Source: Arenimonas sp.
Lineage (GTDB): Bacteria; Pseudomonadota; Alphaproteobacteria; Rhizobiales; Rhizobiaceae
Assembly: GCA_019459145.1 (NCBI GenBank)
Contig: JAIBEK010000028.1
Location: 62,001 to 126,000 of the forward strand
Direction of reading: 5' to 3'
DNA length: 64,000 nt
The notes beneath the pieces are model-generated. The model was not told the origin of the DNA. It saw nothing but the letters and a program-made list of their open reading frames with translations, and did no database searches. Positions 35,037 through 43,545 of this stretch are shown here, piece by piece. Within the stretch, counting starts at the first letter, position 1. The number at the start of each line of letters is the position of its first letter. A program made the position numbers and the translations under genes.

Positions 35037-36110
35037 ATGTCAAACAATCCAATATGCGCCTTGCTCGGCAAGGCGCGCGGCGCAGCCATGCTCGCTGTCA
35101 TCGCCTGCCTCTCGGCGTGCAGCACGGCCGACGGCTATTATGGCGGGCTGGCGCCGGTGCTTGACGCCGCCGATGTCGAGCGCGCGGCCAGCCACAGGGC
35201 AAGGCTTCTCGACGCGCTGGTGCGCGACGCGGGCTATGGCGGCAAAAGCGTCGACTGGTATGACGTGACGATCGCCGGCTACAATTATGTCGACGACAGC
35301 TGCTCGCAATATTTCGACCGGCTGTTCAAGCTTCAACGCAAGCGCGACGCGACGCGTTCGGCGATTTCCGTCATCGGCCAGACCACCAATGCGGTGCTCG
35401 CCGTCACCGGCGCCGCGCAATTGAGCATGGCGGTGGTGGCACAGGCCTTCGGACTGAGCTCGAGCCTGACGGACATCGCCGCCGGCACCTATCTCTATCA
35501 GCTGCCGCCCGCGCCGACCAGGCAGTTCGTCAAGAAGCTGGCCACCGCCTATCGTGACGGCACCGCGCGGCAGAGGCAGGAAATCGCCGCCTCCCCGACG
35601 GTCGCCTACAGCCACATCCGGGCCTATCTCGACCTTTGCCTGCCGGCCGGCATCGAGGCGCAGCTGATCGAGCATATCGGCGCGGCGACGGCCGCCGCCA
35701 AGGCCGATCCGGACAGTTCCGGGGTGACGCTCACTGTCGCGAGCATCAGGAGCGCGGAGGTGGTCCGGGCGCTGCAGGCCCCGCCGAGCCCCTTGACGCC
35801 GCTGCCGCCATCGCCGCGCCCGACGCCGGACAGCACCTATGAAAGTCTGCTCTCCCCGGTCGTGGTCAAGCGCATACAGCGGACGCTGTGCCTGACGCCC
35901 GACGGCAAACTCGGACCGGAGACGCGCGCGGCGATCAAGGAATTCTATCGCGGCCGCGGCGAGGAGCGCCCGGATCTCGACAAGACCGGCGTGACCGAAG
36001 ACGACGTCCGCCTGCTCGAAAAGCTAGCGGAGGCGGCTGGTGACAAGGATTGCACGGCGCGCAAGGTCAAGAACGCGTTCGAGGTGGGAAACCTTTCGCG
36101 CCAAGAATGA
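35037..36110 (+). CDS. Lipoprotein with a C-terminal peptidoglycan-binding-like domain
   Basis: A 357-residue predicted outer-membrane or periplasmic lipoprotein. The lipobox is LSAC, with the lipidated Cys at 28. The middle region is helical. A proline-rich linker (PPSPLTPLPPSPRPTP) precedes a domain with VVKRIQRTLCLTPDGKLGPETRAAIKEF, the pattern of peptidoglycan-binding domain 1. The start at 35037 follows GGGGGGAC (an ATG at 35034 is equivalent). A lysozyme-like protein gene follows after 25 bases, so the pair may work together at the cell wall. Confidence 0.7.
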   Translation: MSNNPICALLGKARGAAMLAVIACLSACSTADGYYGGLAPVLDAADVERAASHRARLLDALVRDAGYGGKSVDWYDVTIAGYNYVDDSCSQYFDRLFKLQRKRDATRSAISVIGQTTNAVLAVTGAAQLSMAVVAQAFGLSSSLTDIAAGTYLYQLPPAPTRQFVKKLATAYRDGTARQRQEIAASPTVAYSHIRAYLDLCLPAGIEAQLIEHIGAATAAAKADPDSSGVTLTVASIRSAEVVRALQAPPSPLTPLPPSPRPTPDSTYESLLSPVVVKRIQRTLCLTPDGKLGPETRAAIKEFYRGRGEERPDLDKTGVTEDDVRLLEKLAEAAGDKDCTARKVKNAFEVGNLSRQE

Positions 36111-36135
36111 CGGAGATGAAGGGGGGATCTGATCC

Positions 36136-37401
36136 ATGGCGGTGATGAAACAGACCCGCATGATGCGGGATGAGCGCGGCGGCAAGCCGCTCGGGGTGAA
36201 GGCCACGGCCGAAATGGTGGTCGACATCCTCGACGACACGCAATTGCCCTGGACGAAGATCCGGCTTGCCACCGGCGACAAGACCGAGGGTTGGGTCAGC
36301 GACGACGCGATCGACAAGACGGCAGACAAGCTCGGCTCGCTCGACAAGGACCGCGTGGCACAGCACTTGGTCGAACAGGCAGCGATGTTCGGCGCCAATG
36401 CCTTCTACCTGATGGCCGTGGCGCAGCTGCGCAGCAATGTGCGCGAAACGCCACCGGCCGGCGTTTCGGGTCACGGCCCCTTTGCCTTCACGGCGAAGGA
36501 GTGGGCGCTGCAAGGCGCCGATCCGGGCTTCGGCATCCATTACGGTGCCGAAGACATATCCGACTGGCGCGCGCAATGCACCCTGTTCGCCATCATGGCG
36601 GCGGAAGCGCAGGAGATGCTCGCAACGACGCTCGGCCGGCCGGTATCGATGGTGCAGCTGCTGCTGTCGCAGATCCTCGGGCGCGAGGCGGCGGTGCTGG
36701 CGATCGAAACGCCGGCGACGCGCAGGGAGGACCTGCTGGCCCAGGCGACGAGCACGGCGGATCAGGACCGGCGCGACAAGGAGACACTTTCCGGGCGCGA
36801 TGCGAAGCTGTTGACCGGGGAGACCGGGCAGCAGATCCTCGATCTTGTCGCCGGCGCCTTGCAGGGGGCCTTCGAGGAAAGCCGGCCGTTCATCGCCAGT
36901 GCGGTGGAGACATACGTCGCGGGACTGCTCCAGTCGAGCGGCGGTGCGCCGGTTTCACCGGGAGCGATCAACTACGGTTCGCCGCGCATCAAGCCCGCGC
37001 GCCGCAAACATGCCGAGCTGATCGCCATGACGTTTGCCGCCCACGGCTACGGCACGCTCCAGCAGATTGCCGCCATCGCCAATGCGATCGCCGAATCGGG
37101 CCTCGACCCGGACGCGTCCAATCTCAAGGGGGAGCGCAGCTTCGGGCTGTTCCAGCTCAACCAGACCGGCGGTGTCGGGGCCGGCTTTCCCGATCACGTG
37201 CTCAAGGATCCGCAACGCAATGTCGAAATCATGCTGGCGGAGATCGCCAAGCCTTACCAGAAGACGAATCGCGAGGCTTTCGCGACGACGTCCAGCCTGC
37301 ATGAGGCGGTGAGGATCTTTGTCCACCATTTCGAGCGACCGGCGGAAAAGGACAAGCAGACGGAGGCGCGCTACAAGATCGCCCAGGGGCTGGTCGCGTG
37401 A
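36136..37401 (+). CDS. Protein with two lysozyme-like domains
   Basis: A 421-residue protein without a signal peptide. A short SH3-like N-terminus (residues 15-60) precedes a first lysozyme-like region (about 86-165, LMAVAQLRSNV ... GPFAFTAKEW) in which the expected catalytic Glu is replaced. A second region (about 295-415, IANAIAESGLDPDASN ... SFGLFQLNQ) keeps the Glu and resembles phage-tail lysozymes. It is paired with the upstream lipoprotein. Lack of a secretion signal suggests export by another route or delivery by a phage- or secretion-system-like machine; none is adjacent. Confidence 0.68.
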   Translation: MAVMKQTRMMRDERGGKPLGVKATAEMVVDILDDTQLPWTKIRLATGDKTEGWVSDDAIDKTADKLGSLDKDRVAQHLVEQAAMFGANAFYLMAVAQLRSNVRETPPAGVSGHGPFAFTAKEWALQGADPGFGIHYGAEDISDWRAQCTLFAIMAAEAQEMLATTLGRPVSMVQLLLSQILGREAAVLAIETPATRREDLLAQATSTADQDRRDKETLSGRDAKLLTGETGQQILDLVAGALQGAFEESRPFIASAVETYVAGLLQSSGGAPVSPGAINYGSPRIKPARRKHAELIAMTFAAHGYGTLQQIAAIANAIAESGLDPDASNLKGERSFGLFQLNQTGGVGAGFPDHVLKDPQRNVEIMLAEIAKPYQKTNREAFATTSSLHEAVRIFVHHFERPAEKDKQTEARYKIAQGLVA

Positions 37402-37611
37402 GGCGAGCGCCATGCCCGCCCGAAGCGCGGCCGGAAAGGCCGAGCCACCAGGGCGCAGGCCGTCATGGGCGTCGCGCCTTCGCGCTCTCTGCGTGCGGCG
37501 GGCCTGCGGTTTTCGTCGCGCGCGAAAAATGGATATCCCGAAGATTCTTCATTCGATTATTGCAATCCGTGGCAAAAAGTTTATATTGCCGCTATCGAAG
37601 ATTGCTAGTGT

Positions 37612-37659
37612 GTTTGTCTACGCGCCTTGGCGCACCGTCAGATTTCCTCTCAACGTCGA
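37612..37659 (+). promoter_or_regulatory. Conserved 5' leader element of the second csp gene
   Basis: TTTGTCTA, a GCGCCTTGGCGC hairpin, a spacer ending TTTC, then CTCTCAACGTCGA. It matches the block order at 29862-29914, whereas the rest of the two leaders differs. The surrounding 311-base gap (37402-37712) shows no gene. Confidence 0.6.
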
Positions 37660-37712
37660 TCAAGCCGGACGAATATCTCACCGGCGAACCCAACGATTGA
37701 AAGGATATCGTT

Positions 37713-37922
37713 ATGAATACCGGTACCGTAAAGTGGTTCAACAGCACCAAGGGCTTCGGCTTCATTCAGCCTGACGAAGGCTCGACCGACGTATTCGTTC
37801 ACATCTCCGCCGTTGAACGGTCGGGCATGCGCGAACTCGTCGAAGGCCAGAAGGTTTCCTACGACATCGTGCGCGACAAGAAGTCGGGCAAGAACTCGGC
37901 GGACAACCTCCGGGCTGCGTAA
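37713..37922 (+). CDS. cspA: CspA-family cold-shock protein (second copy)
   Basis: A 69-residue cold-shock domain with RNP1 KGFGFI and RNP2 VFVHIS. AAAGGA lies upstream. It is nearly identical to the 29971 protein in the first 35 residues and differs in the C-terminal half ([22 protein letters not shown]). It heads a cluster with a short unknown gene, rpsU and another small gene. A terminator lies between it and the next gene, so some transcripts end here. Confidence 0.95.
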   Translation: MNTGTVKWFNSTKGFGFIQPDEGSTDVFVHISAVERSGMRELVEGQKVSYDIVRDKKSGKNSADNLRAA

Positions 37923-37983
37923 TTGTCATTCGCCGCGACTGACCACGGATGTACCGGCAGTCAAGGCTTTGAGTGACAGGAAG

Positions 37984-38009
37984 AGGTCGGGGTAACGCCC
38001 GGCCTTTTT
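37984..38009 (+). terminator. Terminator behind the second csp gene
   Basis: Imperfect stem AGGTCGGGG / CGCCCGGCCT followed by TTTTT. The DNA before it (GACCACGGATGTACCGGC) matches the segment ahead of the first csp terminator. Confidence 0.75.
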
Positions 38010-38062
38010 GATTTGTCCCAGGTTCTCGTATTCCGCGGGACAGGTCGAGAAAGGACCCTAAC

Positions 38063-38347
38063 ATGCGCATATCGTCTCCCCGCGTGGGTGATCGGGTCCT
38101 GCTTCGGGACGGCATTTCCGGCACCAGCCGGAACAGGCAGGCCTGTCGCATCATTACGGTATTGCCCGCCGAACATGGCGAGCCGGAATACCGCGTCCGT
38201 TTCGACGCGGAAAATTTCGAACGCCGCGTCACCCTGTCCGACATCGACGGCATTGAAACGTCGTCGGGAATAGTGGAGAAGCAGCAACAGGTGACGGTCA
38301 AGGCCGAACCCTGGCTGAAGCCCTCCTCGATCCGCGTCGGGCGTTAG
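38063..38347 (+). CDS. Small conserved protein between csp and rpsU
   Basis: A 94-residue soluble protein, beta-rich ([41 protein letters not shown]), reminiscent of an SH3-like barrel. There is no catalytic motif. It is placed between the cold-shock and ribosomal S21 genes on the same strand, so a translation- or cold-related role is plausible but not shown. The ORF has native codon use. Confidence 0.7.
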   Translation: MRISSPRVGDRVLLRDGISGTSRNRQACRIITVLPAEHGEPEYRVRFDAENFERRVTLSDIDGIETSSGIVEKQQQVTVKAEPWLKPSSIRVGR

Positions 38348-38402
38348 TCTTTCAACCCTCAACCACGAAACGGCGCTTGGGCGCCGATGGAAAGGAAATC
38401 CC

Positions 38403-38642
38403 TTGCAGGTTCTCGTTCGAGACAACAATGTCGACCAGGCACTCCGGGTATTGAAGAAGAAGATGCAGCGCGAAGGTCTCTTCCGCGAAATGAAGGCCCG
38501 CAGCGCCTTCGAAAAGCCTTCTGAAAAGCGCGTTCGCGAAAAGGCCGAAGCCGTTCGCCGCCTGCGCAAGCTGGCTCGCAAGAAGATGCAGCGCGAAGGC
38601 CTGCTTCCGATGCCGAAGAAGGCTGCCGTGCGCACCCGTTAA
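38403..38642 (+). CDS. rpsU: 30S ribosomal protein S21
   Basis: A 79-residue basic protein of the bS21 family: [31 protein letters not shown] is characteristic, followed by a lysine/arginine-rich helix. It binds the small subunit near the anti-Shine-Dalgarno region. The start is TTG at 38403 with AAGGAAA about five bases upstream; no ATG exists in the right place. Rhizobia often have more than one rpsU, and this copy is linked to csp. Confidence 0.95.
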   Translation: MQVLVRDNNVDQALRVLKKKMQREGLFREMKARSAFEKPSEKRVREKAEAVRRLRKLARKKMQREGLLPMPKKAAVRTR

Positions 38643-38714
38643 TGGCCTCACCCGCGGCCTGCGCCCGACATCGGGCGCAAGCCGTCCTCCGTCCCCTTTC
38701 GGAAGGCTGATCCC

Positions 38715-38942
38715 ATGACCGCGACCAAAGACAAATTCTTCAAGCCCGGCAGGGTCGACGCGCGCGACAAGGCGGCGACGACCGATCATACCGCCCGCGC
38801 CATCATCGCGGCCGAATCGACGGCCCGCGACAAGAAGACCGAAAAGCTGAAGGCGCTGCGCATGCTGCGCGAAGCCGAAGCCGTGCCGGAAGCGGCAAAG
38901 CCCGCCAAGCGGGCGACGAAGAAGGCAGCCAAGGCCGACTGA
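38715..38942 (+). CDS. Small lysine/alanine-rich protein
   Basis: A 75-residue, highly charged protein (TATKDKFFKPGRVDARDKAATTDHTARAIIAAE...) ending in a histone-like KPAKRATKKAAKAD tail. Such tails suggest nucleic-acid contact. It is the last gene of the csp-unknown-rpsU cluster, 72 bases behind rpsU. The function is unknown. Confidence 0.7.
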   Translation: MTATKDKFFKPGRVDARDKAATTDHTARAIIAAESTARDKKTEKLKALRMLREAEAVPEAAKPAKRATKKAAKAD

Positions 38943-39143
38943 CGGCACGATCCGTCAGGCGCTAGCCTCTCCGCCGCTTTGTTTCCCCTTATCTTGACCT
39001 GATCGCCAGAGCGCGCCAACGCGCGCCTTTCTCCGCTTGCCTTGAAGACGCGATCGGCAGCAATCTGCAGGCGATCGATGCGGACCCGTCGCGATGCGGC
39101 GGCATGCTGCGCCTCGGCTTGCGAACCCGGAAGAGGACGACAG

Positions 39144-39824
39144 ATGAACTGGCTCAAAGGCTCCGGCTCGACGTCCTCCTATGTCGCCGGCGCGGCGCTG
39201 GCCGCACTTCTCGGCGGCTTCGGCCTGATCGCCGACGAAGTGAGCGAGGGCGAGACGATGAAAATCGACCAGGCCGTGCTCATGGCCCTGCGCACGCCCG
39301 GCGATCCGACCGACCCGATCGGCCCGGCCTGGCTGGAGGAAGCCGCCCGCGACGTGACCGCGCTCGGCAGCTTCACCGTTCTTGCCATCCTGATCACGGT
39401 CGTCGTGGTCCATCTCGTCCTCATCGGGCGAAGGCGGACGGGATGGTTCCTCACGGCTTCGGTGATCGGCGGCACGCTTCTGAGCAGCGGCCTCAAATCG
39501 CTCTACGACCGCCCTCGCCCGGATCTTACCGGCGTTGCGCGCGTCTTCACCACCAGCTTCCCGAGCGGCCATGCGACGGTTTCGGCGGTGGTCTACCTGA
39601 CGCTCGGCGCGCTGCTGGCGGAAATGGCGGAGAGCCGCGGCCAGAAGATCCTCTATCTCGGATCGGCGGTGTTGCTCACCGTCTTGGTGGGCCTTAGCCG
39701 GATCTATCTCGGCGTGCACTATCCGACCGACGTTCTGGCCGGCTGGTCGATCGGGGCTGGCTGGGCGCTGGCCTGCACGATGCTGGCGCATCTCTACCGG
39801 CAACGCCTCGCAGTGGCGGCGTAG
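39144..39824 (+). CDS. PAP2-family membrane phosphatase
   Basis: A 226-residue membrane protein of the PAP2/phosphatidic acid phosphatase type. The three signature motifs are present: KSLYDRPRP, FPSGHATVSA and SRIYLGVHYPTDVLAG, within five or six membrane helices. It may dephosphorylate undecaprenyl pyrophosphate or lipid phosphates on the periplasmic side. The start at 39144 is chosen from the hydrophobic topology (MNWLKGSG). It ends just before a strong palindrome. Confidence 0.92.
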   Translation: MNWLKGSGSTSSYVAGAALAALLGGFGLIADEVSEGETMKIDQAVLMALRTPGDPTDPIGPAWLEEAARDVTALGSFTVLAILITVVVVHLVLIGRRRTGWFLTASVIGGTLLSSGLKSLYDRPRPDLTGVARVFTTSFPSGHATVSAVVYLTLGALLAEMAESRGQKILYLGSAVLLTVLVGLSRIYLGVHYPTDVLAGWSIGAGWALACTMLAHLYRQRLAVAA

Positions 39825-39837
39825 TCGGCGGTCGCGT

Positions 39838-39881
39838 CTAGAGCAATTCCGGTGAACACGGGTTCACCGGAATTGCTCTAG
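39838..39881. repeat. 44-base palindrome, repeat and probable terminator
   Basis: Two perfect 20-base arms (CTAGAGCAATTCCGGTGAAC and its complement) around ACGG, followed by GCTTTTTGATTTT. The GAGCAATTCC motif recurs as a dispersed palindrome in rhizobial genomes. It ends the PAP2 transcript. Confidence 0.75.
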
Positions 39882-39963
39882 CTTTTTGATTTTGTCGCAT
39901 TGTCCAACGCCGAAGCGATCACGCATCGGCTGGAAATGCTCTAGGCGCCGGTGCCGCCCGCCC

Positions 39964-40458
39964 TTATGATTTCACCGGCTTGATCGAGGCGATGACCGCG
40001 ACGAAATCGTTGAGATGTTTCTCCTGCTCGCCCTTCGTTCCCCAATAGGTCATCAGCAGGAGCTTTCCGGGCCTCGGCGACAGGAGCGTGACGCCGACCG
40101 AGACAGGGCCGTCCTCGTCCTCCCCTTCCCAGTCGAGGGTCGAGACATCCATCCCGTTCAGCTTGTTGTCGGCTTCGGTCTGGGTGGCCGGATCGACCTT
40201 CACGCCGTTCTCCTCAAGAAAGGCAAAGATGTCGTCGATGATCTTGTCGGTGGTCCGCTCGTCCGCCACCTCGATCGACAGATAGACCGCATCGTCCGGC
40301 GAGACGGCCTCGACGCCGTGGTCGATTTCGGTCGGGTTCCAGCTGTCGGGAATGGTGACGGTGGCGACCGGCGCGTCTGCGGGCAGACGGATTTCGGCGG
40401 CGATGGCCGCGACCGGCAGGACGAAGGCAAAAAGGGCGGCGATCAGGGTCTTTCTCAT
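39964..40458 (-). CDS. Secreted/periplasmic hypothetical protein
   Basis: A 164-residue protein with a clear signal peptide (KTLIAALFAFVLPVAAIAAE). The mature part is acidic (DWEGEDEDGP) with a beta-rich pattern and ends VIASIKPVKS. There are no cysteines or catalytic motifs. The start at 40458 is set by the signal peptide. It is a single gene, with function unknown. Confidence 0.75.
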   Translation of the reverse strand: MRKTLIAALFAFVLPVAAIAAEIRLPADAPVATVTIPDSWNPTEIDHGVEAVSPDDAVYLSIEVADERTTDKIIDDIFAFLEENGVKVDPATQTEADNKLNGMDVSTLDWEGEDEDGPVSVGVTLLSPRPGKLLLMTYWGTKGEQEKHLNDFVAVIASIKPVKS

Positions 40459-40638
40459 GAACCTATCCGTATCTTGAGCAAAGCCATGCCGGGCCGCCAG
40501 AGGCGCCTGGTCGCACCGGTCCTTCTGCCCAATAGCAGAACAGGACCGGAATCGCAGATCATCGACAGGGCTTTCGCCCGGTCCACCCAAAATTGGACCG
40601 GGCGAGGCTGCTGTTGACACGCAACGGGCCGCGAAACG

Positions 40639-41415
40639 TCAGCGCTTCGACGCGGTCAGCGCGAAATAGGCGCCCTGCGGGTCCTGGCCTTGCAGGATGA
40701 AGCTACCGCCGGGCACGGCTTCCGGCCCGAACAGGATCTTGCCGCCGGCCTGGCGCACCCGCTCGGCCGCCGCGTCGATGGCATCGACCGTGATGTAATA
40801 GCCCCAGAAGGGTGCGCTCACCATGGGCGGCTTGGTCATCATGCCGCCCAGCACATTGCCGTCCTTGGCGAAGCACTGGTAGGTGCCCATTTCGCCCATG
40901 TCGACGGCCATGTCCTTCTCCCAGCCGAACATCGTCTGATAGAAGGCGAAGGCCTCCTCACCATTGCCGGCCATCAGTTCGACCCAGCCGAAAGCGCCGG
41001 GTGTTCCGCGCTCCGGTTCCGGCGGCATGGGGCCTTCCGGCATGATCACCTTGAGAAGGCTGATGACCGCGCCCTGCGGATCGGCGACAACGGCAAAGCG
41101 CCCGACGCCGGGGATGTCCTCCGGCGCGTGATGCACCGTGCCGCCATTCTCGGCGAATTTCTGCGCCATGGCATCGACATCGTCGACGGCCACATAGCCC
41201 GCCCAGTTCGGCGGTATGCCCCTCGCCTTCATCTCGTCAGTGAGCTGCATCACGCCGGCCACCCCCATGTCGTAGCCGGGAATGCCAAGGATCGTGTAGT
41301 CATATCCGGGCATGCCGCTGTCCTTGGCCGTCCAGCCGATGACCTTGGTGTAGAATTCGACGGCAGAGGGCGCGTCGGTGGGCATCAGTTCGTACCAGAT
41401 GAAGGTGCCTTGCAT
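40639..41415 (-). CDS. VOC-family (glyoxalase-fold) protein, two domains
   Basis: A 258-residue protein with two consecutive VOC domains (start MQGTFIWYELMPTDAPSAVEFY; second domain near GAFGWVELMAGNGEEAFAFY). Such tandem-VOC proteins bind metal and small ligands or act as resistance or lyase-like enzymes; there is no assured substrate. It is the last gene of a four-gene minus-strand group with a second VOC protein, DUF1579 and DUF899, headed by a divergent MarR gene. Confidence 0.88.
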   Translation of the reverse strand: MQGTFIWYELMPTDAPSAVEFYTKVIGWTAKDSGMPGYDYTILGIPGYDMGVAGVMQLTDEMKARGIPPNWAGYVAVDDVDAMAQKFAENGGTVHHAPEDIPGVGRFAVVADPQGAVISLLKVIMPEGPMPPEPERGTPGAFGWVELMAGNGEEAFAFYQTMFGWEKDMAVDMGEMGTYQCFAKDGNVLGGMMTKPPMVSAPFWGYYITVDAIDAAAERVRQAGGKILFGPEAVPGGSFILQGQDPQGAYFALTASKR

Positions 41416-41512
41416 GGCGGTTCCTTTCTCTTTCTGTTGCGGAATACGGGTCAGTTGTTGAGCGCCCGCAAGCCTTGGCCGGCGGCCCGGTTCATCATGC
41501 CTCAGGGATGCG

Positions 41513-41983
41513 TCAGCTCCGGGCAGCAGCCTCGAGCCCGGCAATGTCGAATTTCACCATTTTCAGCATCGCTTCCGTGACGCGCCTGGCCGTTTCCGGA
41601 TCGGGGTCCGCCATCAGTTCGCCGAGCCGTGTTGGGGTGATCTGCCAGCAGAGGCCCCAGCGGTCGCGCAGCCAGCCGCACTGCTCGACCTGGCCGCCTT
41701 CGCTCAGCGCTTCCCACAGCCGATCGATCTCTTCCTGGCTGTCGCAGCCGACGATGATGGAAAAACTGTGGTTGAACGGATCGAGCGGCCCGGCCTCGAT
41801 CGCCATGTAGCGCTGGTCGCCAAGCGTGAAACCGGCAAGCCTGACGCTGCCGGCCGGGCCGCTCGGGGTGTCGGCGGGAATGGCCGAAATCCAATCGAGC
41901 GAGGAACCGGGGATCAGCGAGGTGTAGAAGCGTACCGCCGCTTCCATGTCCTTGTCGAACCAGAGATGCTGGGAGACCTTCAT
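41513..41983 (-). CDS. VOC-family protein, PhnB-like
   Basis: A 156-residue protein of the PhnB/3-demethylubiquinone-methyltransferase-like VOC group: VSQHLWFDKDMEAAVRFYTSLIPGSS and CGWLRDRWGLCWQITP are characteristic. AGGAG lies six bases before the second of two adjacent ATGs, which decides the start at 41983. It is part of the DUF899 group. The function of this PhnB subgroup is unknown. Confidence 0.88.
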   Translation of the reverse strand: MKVSQHLWFDKDMEAAVRFYTSLIPGSSLDWISAIPADTPSGPAGSVRLAGFTLGDQRYMAIEAGPLDPFNHSFSIIVGCDSQEEIDRLWEALSEGGQVEQCGWLRDRWGLCWQITPTRLGELMADPDPETARRVTEAMLKMVKFDIAGLEAAARS

Positions 41984-42056
41984 CATGCGCTCCTTTGCCT
42001 TGGCGATCCCGAACCGGGATCGCGATCGAATGGACAAGCCGTGGCCCGGGCGCCGG

Positions 42057-42205
42057 CGGCCGGTCGGGCCGCGGGGGCGCGGCCCCCAAAATTTGTTGGG
42101 GGGTGGTGGCCCGGGCGGGCGCGGGGGGGGGTTGGATGGGTTTGTCGGGGCGGGGGGGCCGGGGCCGCGGGCGGGGGGGGGGGGGGGGGGGGGGCGGGGG
42201 GCGCC
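42057..42205. other. Extreme G-rich tract (possible assembly artefact)
   Basis: It includes a run of 22 G (42173-42194) and further G blocks. The segment CCCCCAAAATT appears on both sides (about 42082 and 42209). It is non-coding, between the VOC and DUF1579 genes. It could be a real G-quadruplex region or a sequencing or assembly error. Confidence 0.6.
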
Positions 42206-42230
42206 GAGCCCCCAAAATTCTATCGAGGCT

Positions 42231-42719
42231 TCATGCCCGGCGCCGCATCTCGCTGGTCATGAAGGTCTTGAACGTGCCGTCGGGCAAGCGCACGCTGCCG
42301 GAGAAGGTGCGCCGGTCATCATCGATTAAGGTGATGACATCATGATAAACGTCGGTCCTGTGCGGGTCGTCGAAACTCGGCCCCTCCGCCTCGAGCGTCA
42401 GCGTCTTGCCGTCCGGCTCGATCCAGCCCTTGTAGATCCACAGCTTGTCCATCATCGAACCGATCCAGCTGCCGACATAGTGGCCAAGCCTTGCGTCGTG
42501 GCCGAGCGTCATGACCATCTGACCGGGACTGCCGTCGGGCATGGCGCCCCTGCCCTCGGCGACGAACCACAGCCCGCCGAGCGAGCGGACCGTCTCGGTC
42601 CAGACCTTCGCCGGATCGTCCGGATCGTAGTTTTCATGGCCGGTGCTTGACGTGACGACCCAGTCGCCGACGAGCTTTTCAAGAAAGCGGTGTTCCTCGC
42701 GCGGTTTGGAAAACTCCAT
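42231..42719 (-). CDS. DUF1579 protein
   Basis: A 162-residue soluble protein of the DUF1579 family: FLEKLVGDWVVTSST near the N-terminus and SFDDPHRTDVYHDVITLIDDD are typical. The fold is lipocalin-like, with no established reaction. It belongs to the group with DUF899 and two VOC proteins under a MarR regulator. GGAGG lies before the ATG at 42719. Confidence 0.85.
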   Translation of the reverse strand: MEFSKPREEHRFLEKLVGDWVVTSSTGHENYDPDDPAKVWTETVRSLGGLWFVAEGRGAMPDGSPGQMVMTLGHDARLGHYVGSWIGSMMDKLWIYKGWIEPDGKTLTLEAEGPSFDDPHRTDVYHDVITLIDDDRRTFSGSVRLPDGTFKTFMTSEMRRRA

Positions 42720-42747
42720 GATTTCTCCTCCTCGGTTGGGTGTGCCT

Positions 42748-43476
42748 TCAATGGCAGCAGGCCGCCGCCTTCGGGCGGGTCTCGTACTCGTCGTGGCGCT
42801 TGACGAAGTCCATGGTGGAACCCTCGTTGCGGCCAAGCGGTGCGCAGTCGAGGATCATCATGGTGCCGAGCATTTCCTCGCCGCCGCGGGCATAGTTGGA
42901 ATAGGTGTGGAACACGGCGCCATCGGCTTCGCGGTAGAAGGATGACAGGCCCGGCAGTTCGTCATGGGCCTCTTCGGCCGGCGTCTCGCGATAATTGTAA
43001 GTGACCGGGCCGGCGGCGAGCTCCTCCCTGGTGAAGGAGACGTGGTAGTCGAAATTGAAGTCGGAGCCGAAGGACGACACCCAGGGGAAATGCCAGTTCA
43101 TGCGGCGCTTGTAGGCCTCGATCTTGTCGAGCGGCGCGCGCGACACGCAGACGAACGAAACGTCGTGATTGTTGAGATGGACGATCGCTCCGTCCAGGTG
43201 ATCGGCGAGGAAGGAGCAGCCGGGGCAACCGGCCTCCCAGTCGGGACCGAACATGAAGTGATAGATTACCAGCTGGCTGCGGCCGTCGAACAGTTCGGAC
43301 AGCGTCTTGGCGCCGGCGGGGGTGTCGAAGACATAGTCCTTGTCGACCCTGACCCAGGGCAGCGCCAGGCGCGCGGCATTCACCCGGTCGCGCATCCGGG
43401 TCATTTCCTTTTCCTTCGTGAGAAGCGCGCGGCGCGCCTCCAGCCATTCCTCACGGGATACGACAGAATGTTCCAT
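42748..43476 (-). CDS. DUF899 thioredoxin-like protein
   Basis: A 242-residue thioredoxin-fold protein of the DUF899 family. The peroxiredoxin-like active-site region is DWEAGCPGCSFLADH. The WVSSFGSDFNFDYHVSF and FHTYSNYARG motifs are family-typical. A zinc-like HDEYE and a CCH tail end the protein. The start at 43476 follows GGAGGG. It is the first gene of the four-gene group. The role is unknown; the thiol chemistry and MarR context suggest a stress response. Confidence 0.9.
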   Translation of the reverse strand: MEHSVVSREEWLEARRALLTKEKEMTRMRDRVNAARLALPWVRVDKDYVFDTPAGAKTLSELFDGRSQLVIYHFMFGPDWEAGCPGCSFLADHLDGAIVHLNNHDVSFVCVSRAPLDKIEAYKRRMNWHFPWVSSFGSDFNFDYHVSFTREELAAGPVTYNYRETPAEEAHDELPGLSSFYREADGAVFHTYSNYARGGEEMLGTMMILDCAPLGRNEGSTMDFVKRHDEYETRPKAAACCH

Positions 43477-43504
43477 TCTTCCCTCCTCCGGGACCGGTTT
43501 CATC

Positions 43505-43545
43505 TTGACATTTACGTTGATATCAACATATTTATCATATGTCAA
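43505..43545. promoter_or_regulatory. Dyad operator between DUF899 and the MarR gene
   Basis: A perfect 12-base core GTTGATATCAAC (43516-43527) lies inside a longer inverted pair TTGACAT (43505-43511) and ATGTCAA (43539-43545). The right arm overlaps the MarR start. It fits MarR dimer binding controlling both directions. Confidence 0.7.

Noticed and set aside
36136..37401. Remnant prophage tail lysozyme
   Set aside because: No tail, capsid or phage regulatory genes flank it. It pairs with a lipoprotein of normal composition, so a phage remnant is unsupported.
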